A stretch of 64,000 nucleotides of DNA from Micromonospora sp. Llam0 (GTDB taxonomy: Bacteria; Actinomycetota; Actinomycetes; Mycobacteriales; Micromonosporaceae): positions 5,394,001-5,458,000 of the forward strand of contig NZ_RJJY01000001.1 of NCBI RefSeq assembly GCF_003751085.1. The letters run 5' to 3'. Both the position numbers and the translations under genes were made by a program. Below, in pieces: positions 8,452 to 15,108 of this stretch. The notes under the pieces were generated by a model. That model saw nothing but the letters and a program-made list of their open reading frames with translations. It searched no databases and was not told the origin of the DNA. Numbering within the stretch: position 1 is the first letter of the stretch; each line of letters opens with the position of its first letter.

Positions 8452-9435
8452 GTGGACGGTACCGTGCGGGCCGCCGACGGCGCGGCGGCGATCACCTTGA
8501 CCGACATCGGCAAGCAGTTCCCGGACGGGACGCGGGCCGTACAGAGCCTCTCCCTGGAGATCCCCGCCGGCCAGTTGGTGGTGTTGATCGGCCCGTCGGG
8601 CTGCGGCAAGTCCACTGTGCTCCGGATGATCAACAGGCTGATCGAGCCGACCACCGGGCGGATCATGCTCGGCGACGAGGACGTCACCCAGGTCGACCCG
8701 GTGCGGCTGCGCCGCCGGATCGGGTACGTGATCCAGCACGTCGGGCTCTTCCCGCACCAGACGATCCGGGCGAACGTCGGCACGGTCCCCCGGCTGCTCG
8801 GCTGGCAGCGGGACCGGATCCGGCGCCGCGCCGACGAGCTGCTCGACCTGGTCGGACTGGAACCGGGCCGGTACGGCAAGCGCTACCCGCACGAGCTGTC
8901 CGGCGGGCAACGCCAGCGGGTCGGCGTCGCCCGGGCGCTGGCCGCCGACCCGGTCGTCCTGCTGATGGACGAGCCGTTCTCCGCGGTCGACCCGATCGCC
9001 CGCGGCCGGCTGCAGGAGGAGTTCCTCCGGCTGCAGGCCGAGGTACGCAAGACGATCGTGCTGGTCACTCACGACCTGGACGAGGCGGTACGGCTGGGCG
9101 ACCGGATCGCCGTACTGTCCGAAGGTGGCCGGCTGGAGCAGTACGCGGCACCGGCCGAACTGCTCGGCGGGCCGGCGACCCCGTTCGTGACGGAGTTCGT
9201 CGGCGCCGACCGGGCGATCCGCCGGCTCGCGGTCACCCCGGTGAGCCGCGAACTGCTCGACGACGCCCCGGCGGCCGCAGACCCGGCCGGGCTGCCCACC
9301 CTCACCCTGGGCACCTCGCTCTACGACGCGCTGGCCCGGTTGCTGGTCACCGGCGCGGAGCATGCCCGGGTGGTCGACGACGCCGACCAGCCGGTCGGCG
9401 TGGTAAGCCGACGCCGAATCCTCGACGCCGGCTGA
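8452..9435 (+). CDS. Osmoprotectant ABC transporter ATPase with CBS-like C-terminus
   Basis: A 327-residue ABC ATPase of the ProV/OpuAA class. Walker A GPSGCGKST (residues about 47-55), Q-loop VIQHVGLFPHQT, signature LSGGQRQRVGVARAL, Walker B VVLLMDEPFSAVD and the switch histidine in VLVTHDLDEAV are all present. Residues after about 255 (ARVVDDADQPVGVVSRRRIL) form a CBS-like regulatory tail, which in this family senses ionic strength. It drives the divergent permease pair. A GTG four codons in is an alternative start and would widen the tight spacing with the permease. Confidence 0.92.
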   Translation: MDGTVRAADGAAAITLTDIGKQFPDGTRAVQSLSLEIPAGQLVVLIGPSGCGKSTVLRMINRLIEPTTGRIMLGDEDVTQVDPVRLRRRIGYVIQHVGLFPHQTIRANVGTVPRLLGWQRDRIRRRADELLDLVGLEPGRYGKRYPHELSGGQRQRVGVARALAADPVVLLMDEPFSAVDPIARGRLQEEFLRLQAEVRKTIVLVTHDLDEAVRLGDRIAVLSEGGRLEQYAAPAELLGGPATPFVTEFVGADRAIRRLAVTPVSRELLDDAPAAADPAGLPTLTLGTSLYDALARLLVTGAEHARVVDDADQPVGVVSRRRILDAG

Positions 9436-9445
9436 TCCGACGCCG

Positions 9446-9461
9446 GCTGACCTGTGTCAGC
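9446..9461. terminator. Possible bidirectional terminator between convergent genes
   Basis: gctgac-ctgt-gtcagc is a perfect 6-bp stem with a 4-nt loop placed exactly between the ATPase and the convergent 106-residue gene, overlapping the latter's stop codon. There is no T-run, as is usual in high-GC actinobacteria. Confidence 0.4.
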
Positions 9462-9777
9462 TCCGATGCCCGGGCCGCAGCAGGTAGTCGATGAACGCCG
9501 CCCGTAGCAACGGCTCCGACTCGCCGTACTCGTGGCCGGTGAACTCCCGCCACAGCGCCACCGCGTCCTCGACGGTCGGGCCGATCGAGTTCGGCGCGCC
9601 GTCCAGCTCGCTGGCGTCATCGGCCCGGGACAGCCGCTGGGTTATCGACCAGAAGAAGCCCAGGTCCCTGCGCTGTCGGGCCAGCTCGAACGACTGCTCC
9701 CGCAACTGCTCGGTGGAGAGCCGATCGAGCTCCTCGAAGGTCGGCGTGGCTCGGTTCGCGGCCGGCGATTCGGTCAT
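9457..9777 (-). CDS. Conserved small protein of unknown function
   Basis: A 106-residue soluble, acidic protein with a helical look (FEELDRLSTEQLREQSFELARQ) and no signal peptide, metal motif or membrane segment. It ends HEYGESEPLLRAAFIDYLLR. The translation is well ordered and codon use matches its neighbours, so it is a real gene. I recognise no domain. Convergent with the ABC ATPase gene. Confidence 0.7.
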   Translation of the reverse strand: MTESPAANRATPTFEELDRLSTEQLREQSFELARQRRDLGFFWSITQRLSRADDASELDGAPNSIGPTVEDAVALWREFTGHEYGESEPLLRAAFIDYLLRPGHRS

Positions 9778-9846
9778 ATCAGCGAGCCTAGCCCGCCGGC
9801 CCGTCGCTGGCTCGGCAGCTGACCCGCTCAGCGAGCCGTCGGCGGG

Positions 9847-11412
9847 TCAGCGACCGTCGGTGCCCCAGCTGTCGTCGGCGCCCCAGTTGTCGCTGGTGTC
9901 CCAGCGGTCCCGGGCCGGTGCCGGCTGGGCGGGCAGGGAGGCCGACCAGGACTGCTGGCCGCCGGTCGGCGGGTCGGACGGCCACCCGGCCTCGGCCCGG
10001 GCCGGCTCCGACCAGCCCACCGGCTGACCGTCGTAGTAGACCGGCTCGGGTTCACCAGTCGACTCGCCCGCAGTCTGCTCGGCTTCGTGTGCTTCATGGG
10101 CTTCGTCGGCGTCGTCGACCGGCGTCGACCGTGGCCGGCCGAACGTCTCCACCAGACGGGTCACCGCCAGCCCGGCCACTACCGCGACAGCACCGGTGGC
10201 GTACAGCGCGATGTCGAGGTCGCGCAGCTCGGCGTACCTGATGAAGAGGGTCAGGCCGAGCACCGCCAACACGGTCCCGAAGACACCGCCCCGGCGGCCG
10301 AAGACGCTGGTCCCGCCGAGCAGCGCCGCGCCGATCGCCACCGCCGTCCACTCCAGCCCCACCGACGGGCTGACCGGGCCGTTGCCGACGGCAGCCAGCA
10401 GCACCCCGCCGACGACCGCGAAGACCATCGACAGGATGAACGCACCGCTGGTGACCAGTGCGGCGACGCCGCCCCGCCGGTCGGCCGGATCGCCGACCGG
10501 GCGGAACCGCCCGACCCCCCGCCGGATCGACTTGATCGTGCCGAGGGATCCACCGAGCAGCGCCAGCACGACGAAGCCGCCGAAGACCACGAACGCCTGG
10601 CCGGTCGGGTCGAAGGCGCCCTGCAGGTCGACCGGGCCGGACCGCTGCTGGATGAAGACGACGGCCACGCAGGCGGCGACCAGACTGCCCACCCAACCGG
10701 GCACCTGCAGGCCGGCGACCAGCAGCGCCGTCCCCGCGCCGAGCACCACCGCCCAGATGACGCCGGTGACCAGCACCGGCACCACGCCGTTGTCACCGTT
10801 CTCGGCGAAGTGCAGCGCGGCGGCCACCGCCACCGGCCCGATGGCCAGGTTCGGCGCCCCGGCGCGCAGCGTGACCCCGGCGGCGAGCGCGAACAGGCCG
10901 AGCCCGGTCGCGTAGACCAGCAGCGGATCGCGGGTGCCGGCGCTGGTGAGACCCGGGTCGACCCGGTAGAGCAGATAGCCGATCCCACCGACCGCCAGCA
11001 GCAGGATCAGTTCCCAGACGAGGTGCACGCCGAGCCGGTCCCGGCCACGTTCGCCGTGGTAGGGGTCGTCGAAGACGTCGTCGAGCGCGGTGGACGCCCG
11101 GCGGCGACGGCTGTGTCGGGTGGCCGCCCGGGTGGTGTTGGAGCCGCGCGTGGGCCGGTCCGCGGCAGCGTACGAGTTCCCGGTCGCGGCGGAGTCCGCG
11201 GTGGTGGCGGCTCCGGCGGCGGAGAAGTCCGCAACGGTGGAGAAGGAGCTCGTCGAGTAGCCGGCCGGGCCGCGACGACCTGGCTCGGCCGCCGGATACC
11301 GCGCGTCGCCGTAACGGGTGTCGCCATAGCGGGTGTCGCCGGGCTGACGGTGGCCGGTCGGATCCGAGGTGCTCGCGTTCCGCCGGCGATAAGGCGAATC
11401 GTCGTACGCCAT
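9847..11412 (-). CDS. Multi-pass membrane protein resembling RbsC-type ABC permeases
   Basis: A 521-residue protein with a basic, Tyr/Arg/Ser-rich disordered N-terminus (repeats DTRYGDTRYGDARY), about ten hydrophobic helices (residues about 150-430) and an acidic C-terminal tail. The stretches GVTLRAGAPNLAIGPVAV and LLGGTSVFGRRGGVFGTVLA are typical of sugar-type BPD_transp_2 permeases. No ATPase or binding protein is adjacent, so it may be an orphan permease or have been recruited to another role. The ATG that begins MAYDDSPYRR is preferred over a far upstream start. Confidence 0.75.
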   Translation of the reverse strand: MAYDDSPYRRRNASTSDPTGHRQPGDTRYGDTRYGDARYPAAEPGRRGPAGYSTSSFSTVADFSAAGAATTADSAATGNSYAAADRPTRGSNTTRAATRHSRRRRASTALDDVFDDPYHGERGRDRLGVHLVWELILLLAVGGIGYLLYRVDPGLTSAGTRDPLLVYATGLGLFALAAGVTLRAGAPNLAIGPVAVAAALHFAENGDNGVVPVLVTGVIWAVVLGAGTALLVAGLQVPGWVGSLVAACVAVVFIQQRSGPVDLQGAFDPTGQAFVVFGGFVVLALLGGSLGTIKSIRRGVGRFRPVGDPADRRGGVAALVTSGAFILSMVFAVVGGVLLAAVGNGPVSPSVGLEWTAVAIGAALLGGTSVFGRRGGVFGTVLAVLGLTLFIRYAELRDLDIALYATGAVAVVAGLAVTRLVETFGRPRSTPVDDADEAHEAHEAEQTAGESTGEPEPVYYDGQPVGWSEPARAEAGWPSDPPTGGQQSWSASLPAQPAPARDRWDTSDNWGADDSWGTDGR

Positions 11413-11612
11413 ACCGCGTCTCCTCTGGTCGCTCAGTCGACCAGTGTGTGGCGTCCGCGCGGTGGCCCGGGCAGCCGTACCGGTCGCAGGCACCGTACCC
11501 GCGACCGGGTCCGGCCGTCACCCCCCGTATCCAGCCAAGCTGCCCGGAACCGGGTCGATACCGGGTCGATGCCCGGTCGGCGCCGGCCCGGCGGGCCGGC
11601 CTGGCGGACCGG
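11413..11612 (-). promoter_or_regulatory. 200-bp upstream region of the RbsC-like gene
   Basis: Sequence between the DUF3180 gene and the RbsC-like gene on the same strand, presumably carrying the promoter of the latter. I see no clear -35/-10 pair or hairpin of note. Confidence 0.3.
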
Positions 11613-12131
11613 TCAGTCGGCCGGCTGGTCCGGGGTGTCGGAGTCCTCCGGGCGGTCCGGGACCCGGCAGGCCCGCTCCAGCCAGAGCGCCGCCGCCACC
11701 AGCGCGACCGCGGCGACCAGACCGCTGCCGGCGGCCGGCAGGTCGTTGCTGGCCGCCCGGGTCGGCTGGATGAACAGCCACAGCACCAGACCGGCATAGA
11801 AGCCGGCGAAGATCGCCCCGGCGAGGGAGGACGCCTTGGCCAGCACCACGAAGCGGGCGGCGAGCAGCGGGTTGACCGGGTCGTGCCCGGGCTGGCGGTC
11901 GACCCGGGCCCGGGTGTTCAGCGCCGCATACCCTTCGAACACGGCCAATGCCGCCAGCGTCACGGAGGGTAGCCAGGGTATGACCGGCATCCGTACGTAC
12001 CAGCTGCTGATCACCAGCCAGCCGACCGCTGCGGCGGCCAGCGCCGCCACCACCAGGGTGGACAACCTGGTGGGCCCCATCCGCGGCTCGTCAGGCTCCC
12101 GTCCGCGCGGGCTGACTCCCGGTCCGGTCAC
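11613..12131 (-). CDS. DUF3180 family membrane protein
   Basis: A 172-residue protein with four hydrophobic helices (for example LVVAALAAAAVGWLVISSWY and AIFAGFYAGLVLWLFIQPT) and the FVVLAKASSLAGAIFAGFYAG motif that marks DUF3180. In actinobacteria it is regularly the gene after folK, as here (40 bp gap). Function unknown. A GTG start is used; an in-frame ATG lies 17 codons in. Confidence 0.85.
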   Translation of the reverse strand: MTGPGVSPRGREPDEPRMGPTRLSTLVVAALAAAAVGWLVISSWYVRMPVIPWLPSVTLAALAVFEGYAALNTRARVDRQPGHDPVNPLLAARFVVLAKASSLAGAIFAGFYAGLVLWLFIQPTRAASNDLPAAGSGLVAAVALVAAALWLERACRVPDRPEDSDTPDQPAD

Positions 12132-12171
12132 AGCAGCATCAGCCCCGGCAAGGTGATCGACAGACGCACGT

Positions 12172-12699
12172 TCACTGGGTCGACTCTAGCGGCAGATCCG
12201 GTCGCGGGCGCAGTTCGAGCAGGTCCCCGGCGACCGGATCGTGGTTGAGCAGGTCAGTCAGCCAGCCGTGGCCGGGCAGTTGGCCGTACGGCTGGATGTC
12301 GATCCACGGTCGCAGCACGAACGCCCGCAGCCGCGCCCGGGGATGGGGCAGCACCAGCTCAGGGTCGTCGCTGAACACCGGGGCGTCGTCGTCGGTCCAC
12401 ACCGCGACGACGTCCACGTCCAGGCTGCGGGGCCCGTACGGCCGGTCCGGGTCACGCACCCGCCCGGCGGCCCGTTCCAGGCTGCGGCACCGGTCGAGCC
12501 AGTCGGCCGGCGCGGCACCCGGATCGGCCACCATCGCGACCGCGTTGAGGTAGTCGGGCTGCGCCGGGTCGCCCCACGGCGGGGTCTCGTAGACCCCGGA
12601 GACGACCAGCAGTACGTCGTCCAGCGACCGCACCGCCGCGCGCAACCGCCCGTACCGGTCACCGAGGTTGCTGCCCAGTGCCAGCACCGCCCGGGTCAT
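12172..12699 (-). CDS. folK: 2-amino-4-hydroxy-6-hydroxymethyldihydropteridine pyrophosphokinase
   Basis: A 175-residue HPPK, which transfers pyrophosphate from ATP to 6-hydroxymethyl-dihydropterin before the FolP step. Seen are ALGSNLGDR, the YETPPWGDPAQPDYLNAV pterin loop, RDPDRPYGPRSLDVDVV (metal-binding Asp pair) and LPHPRARLRAFVL. The ATG follows a 17-bp tandem duplication that copied the folB stop/start junction (see the repeat entry). Confidence 0.95.
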   Translation of the reverse strand: MTRAVLALGSNLGDRYGRLRAAVRSLDDVLLVVSGVYETPPWGDPAQPDYLNAVAMVADPGAAPADWLDRCRSLERAAGRVRDPDRPYGPRSLDVDVVAVWTDDDAPVFSDDPELVLPHPRARLRAFVLRPWIDIQPYGQLPGHGWLTDLLNHDPVAGDLLELRPRPDLPLESTQ

Positions 12700-12726
12700 G
12701 GTCGGCCCCGGGTCATGGTCGGCCCC
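12693..12726. repeat. 17-bp tandem duplication at the folB-folK junction
   Basis: gggtcatggtcggcccc occurs twice head to tail. Each copy contains an ATGA junction on the minus strand: the first overlaps the folB stop, the second the folK start. Because 17 is not a multiple of 3, the upstream ATG now opens only a 6-codon frame. Confidence 0.9.
12696..12716 (-). CDS. Possible six-codon minicistron (MTRGRP) linking folB and folK
   Basis: The ATG overlapping the folB stop opens a frame that stops after six codons, and that stop again overlaps the folK ATG as ATGA. It may relay ribosomes from folB to folK. It is probably an accident of the 17-bp duplication and has no product function of its own. 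Confidence 0.25.
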   Translation of the reverse strand: MTRGRP

Positions 12727-13135
12727 GGGTCAGCACGACCGCGACGTCGGTGAACCGGTGCGGAATCGGCGCCTGCGGCTTGTGCACGGTCACCGTGACC
12801 GAGCTGACCCGGTGGTCGGCCAGGCACTGGGCGGCCAGCCGGTCGGCCAGCGTCTCGATCAGATTCACCGGCTCGCCGCTGACGATCGCGACCAGCCGGT
12901 CGGCCAGCTCGCCGTAGTGCACGGTGTCGGTGACGTCGTCCGTCTCGGCCGCCGGCGCGAGGTCGACGGTGAGCGCGACGTCGACGACGAAGTCCTGCCC
13001 GGTGGCCCGCTCCTGCGGGTAGACGCCGTGCCGGCCGTGGGCACGCAGCCCGGTCAGCACGATCCGGTCGGTCGCCGACGGCTGCGCGGCCCCCGGGCCG
13101 GGCGACGGCCCTGCGGCGGGCTGGTGGTCGGTCAT
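12713..13135 (-). CDS. folB: Dihydroneopterin aldolase
   Basis: A 140-residue aldolase that splits 7,8-dihydroneopterin to 6-hydroxymethyl-dihydropterin and glycolaldehyde. It has LRAHGRHGVYPQER (catalytic-site Glu), the NLIETLADRLA segment and VTVHKPQAP with the catalytic Lys. The first 20 residues are a Pro/Gly/Ala leader. The ATG overlaps the folP stop (ATGA). Confidence 0.95.
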   Translation of the reverse strand: MTDHQPAAGPSPGPGAAQPSATDRIVLTGLRAHGRHGVYPQERATGQDFVVDVALTVDLAPAAETDDVTDTVHYGELADRLVAIVSGEPVNLIETLADRLAAQCLADHRVSSVTVTVHKPQAPIPHRFTDVAVVLTRGRP

Positions 13136-14004
13136 CGACGGCTCCCCGGCGGATCGTCGGCGTCCGGGACGATCCGGGGCCGTCCACTGGCCTGCCACAC
13201 CGCCAGCGCGTCCACGGTGTCCCGGACGTCGTGTACCCGGACCCCCCAGGCGCCGGCGGCGACCGCCAGCAGGCTGGTGGCGGTGGTCGCCGCGGCCCGT
13301 TGGTCGACCGGCCGTGGCTGGCCTGCCGGGTCGGCGAGCAGTTGGCCCAGGTAGGACTTGCGGCTGGCCGCGAAGAGCAAGGGGCAACCGAGGTCGAGCA
13401 GCTCGGGCAGGCGGACGGTGAGCTGCCAGTTGTGCTCCGCCCGCTTGGCGAAGCCGAGGCCGGGGTCGACGATGAGCCGGTCGGCGGCCACCCCGGCGGT
13501 CAGCGCGGTGTCGATCCGGGCGGCGAGCTCGGCGCGGACCTCGCCGACCACGTCGCGGTAGTGCGCCAGGTCCTGCATCCGGTCGGAGTGCCCGCGCCAG
13601 TGCATCAGGATCCACGGGCAGCCGGCCTCGGCGACCACCTCGGCCATCCGCGGATCCGCCAGACCGCCGGAGACGTCGTTCACCACCGCCGCCCCGGCGG
13701 CCAACGCGGCGGCGGCGACCGTCGCCCGGGTGGTGTCGATGCTCATCGGTACGCCGGCGGCGGCGAGCGCCCGGACGACCGGGAGCACCCGGGCCGTCTC
13801 GGTCGCGGCGTCGATCCGCACCGCGCCCGGCCGGGTCGACTCACCGCCGACGTCGATCAGGTCGGCGCCGTCGCGGTGCAGCCGGACGCCGTGCGCGACG
13901 GCGGCGTCGAGGTCGGCGTACCGCCCGCCGTCGGAAAAGGAGTCAGGCGTGACGTTGAGAACGCCCATCACGACCGGCCGGGCCGGCCGCAGCAGATCGG
14001 TCAC
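13132..14004 (-). CDS. folP: Dihydropteroate synthase
   Basis: A 290-residue TIM-barrel enzyme joining p-aminobenzoate to hydroxymethyl-dihydropterin pyrophosphate; target of sulfonamides. Family signatures are NVTPDSFSDGG, DVGGESTRPG, DVSGG, DPGLGFAKR and ASRKSYLG. The GTG of MTDLLRPARP is taken as start, since upstream sequence is non-coding in composition. It heads the folP-folB-folK-DUF3180 operon. In many actinobacteria folE lies directly upstream; here folE is 13 kb away, beyond the secretion module. Confidence 0.95.
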   Translation of the reverse strand: MTDLLRPARPVVMGVLNVTPDSFSDGGRYADLDAAVAHGVRLHRDGADLIDVGGESTRPGAVRIDAATETARVLPVVRALAAAGVPMSIDTTRATVAAAALAAGAAVVNDVSGGLADPRMAEVVAEAGCPWILMHWRGHSDRMQDLAHYRDVVGEVRAELAARIDTALTAGVAADRLIVDPGLGFAKRAEHNWQLTVRLPELLDLGCPLLFAASRKSYLGQLLADPAGQPRPVDQRAAATTATSLLAVAAGAWGVRVHDVRDTVDALAVWQASGRPRIVPDADDPPGSRR

Positions 14005-14335
14005 GGGTAGGACGGTACCGGCGCGGCTCGGGGTCGGCCGGCAGAGGGCATGCTGGGTACTCTCGAACCAGACAACGGCGGCACGGCGGCGCTGTCGGTC
14101 GAGTTGCACGCAGCTTGTACCAGACAGGGGTGGCCCGTACGCTTTGCAGTTGCTGGTGGTCAGCGAGGGCAACGCCGAGGAGAAGGGCTGAAGTTGGACA
14201 AAAAGCCCACAAATCATCACCGTACGCGGTGATCGCCGGACGCAGGGTCGAAACTCGCGGCACGACCCGACACGTCCGTGAGGCTGGACAACTGCAGTGC
14301 CCCGGCTTCGCCGGCCGCACACCGGGGAGGTTCCC
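14005..14335. promoter_or_regulatory. Divergent regulatory region between folP and the VirB-like operon
   Basis: A 331-bp gap without a credible gene, noticeably AT-richer than its surroundings at 14,190-14,225 (ttggacaaaaagcccacaaa). It must hold the folP promoter and the promoter of the secretion operon. Two accagaca words occur at about 14,070 and 14,118. GGGGAGG at 14,324-14,330 is the ribosome site of the first operon gene. A 7-bp inverted repeat is listed separately. Confidence 0.5.
14216..14233. promoter_or_regulatory. Inverted repeat, possible operator
   Basis: atcaccg-tacg-cggtgat, perfect 7-bp arms with a 4-bp spacer, next to the AT-rich stretch about 100 bp before the first gene of the VirB-like operon. 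The size suits a dimeric repressor. Confidence 0.4.
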
Positions 14336-14662
14336 ATGATCGAAACAACGCTCGTCGACACGGTCAACGCCGCCATGGCATCCGTGGTCGACACGCTTCC
14401 GTTGCTGGCCGCGCCGGCCGGTGAGCCGGACCCGGCGCCGACCGGCTTCAACACCGAGGGCGTTGTCTCCTTCCTCGCCAGCAAGGTCGCGCCGATCCTG
14501 CTGGCCGTGCTGGGCGTGATCTTCATCGGCCGGGCCAGCAAGGGCGAGATCTCCAAGGTCCTGACCAGCTCCGCGATCGCGATCGTGGGTCTGGCGTTCA
14601 TCGCCGGAGCGGCGACGCTCTTCTTCGTCGGCGACTACCTCATCAACCTGATGTTCGAATAG
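14336..14662 (+). CDS. VirB2-like small membrane protein (pilin-like)
   Basis: A 108-residue protein with an extracytoplasmic-looking N-terminus and two hydrophobic helices (VAPILLAVLGVIFIG and SSAIAIVGLAFIAGAATLFF) split by a short basic loop GRASKGEISK. This is the topology of VirB2/TrbC pilins and of the small first gene in actinobacterial and Gram-positive type IV secretion operons. It has a strong GGGGAGG ribosome site. Its position before PrgI-like and VirB4-like genes supports the call; sequence alone is weak. Confidence 0.6.
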   Translation: MIETTLVDTVNAAMASVVDTLPLLAAPAGEPDPAPTGFNTEGVVSFLASKVAPILLAVLGVIFIGRASKGEISKVLTSSAIAIVGLAFIAGAATLFFVGDYLINLMFE

Positions 14663-14677
14663 AGCGCGGGGCACAGG

Positions 14678-15040
14678 ATGCGGCTGCGTACCGACGACGA
14701 CATCTACCGCGCCCGGCTGGTCTACCTCGGCCCGCCCGGCTACACGTTGCCGATCCACCTGCCGTACGCCCAGTACGGGGTTTTCATCCTCCTCGTACCG
14801 CTCTACATGTTCATCCACTGGGCGTTCACCTTCACCGTGGAGCTCTTCCCCGCCTGGGAGATCGCGCTGGCGATCGTCACCACCTCCTTCATCTTCCGGT
14901 ACGTCGACCCGGATCGGCCCGCCCGGATGGTGGTCCGGACCGCCCTCACCGACTGGCGCCGCACCAGGGAACCCGCCACCGAACAGCGAGACCCGCGACT
15001 GATCGCCAGCCACATCCGGATTCGGGAGGAGTTGGCATGA
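14678..15040 (+). CDS. PrgI/VirB3-like protein
   Basis: A 120-residue protein with two close membrane helices (YGVFILLVPLYMFIHWAFTF and WEIALAIVTTSFIFRY), then a soluble basic tail. Small proteins of this shape directly before the VirB4 ATPase are called VirB3 or PrgI and help anchor the ATPase. It starts 15 bp after the pilin-like gene. Its stop overlaps the ATG of a 23-codon frame. Confidence 0.65.
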   Translation: MRLRTDDDIYRARLVYLGPPGYTLPIHLPYAQYGVFILLVPLYMFIHWAFTFTVELFPAWEIALAIVTTSFIFRYVDPDRPARMVVRTALTDWRRTREPATEQRDPRLIASHIRIREELA

Positions 15041-15108
15041 CCCGCACCGACCACCGAACCGCAGCCGCTGTCCACCCGGCCGGCCGGCGGCGCGAGGCGA
15101 TGGCATGA
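15037..15108 (+). CDS. Possible 23-residue small protein between PrgI-like and VirB4-like genes
   Basis: A short frame (MTRTDHRTAAAVHPAGRRRE, then AMA) that begins with an ATGA overlap on the upstream stop and ends with another ATGA overlap on the VirB4-like start. It fills the gap exactly, suggesting ribosome relay. No hydrophobic segment; a stable product is doubtful. Confidence 0.35.
   Translation: MTRTDHRTAAAVHPAGRRREAMA

Noticed and set aside
10087..11799. A 570-codon plus-strand frame opposite the RbsC-like membrane gene
   Set aside because: Gln/Arg/Pro/His-rich with no hydrophobic pattern, whereas the minus strand encodes regular membrane helices.
14050..14335. Short open frames in the folP/VirB-like gap
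   Set aside because: Overlap each other on both strands, have no ribosome site and mixed composition; region is AT-richer and fits promoters.
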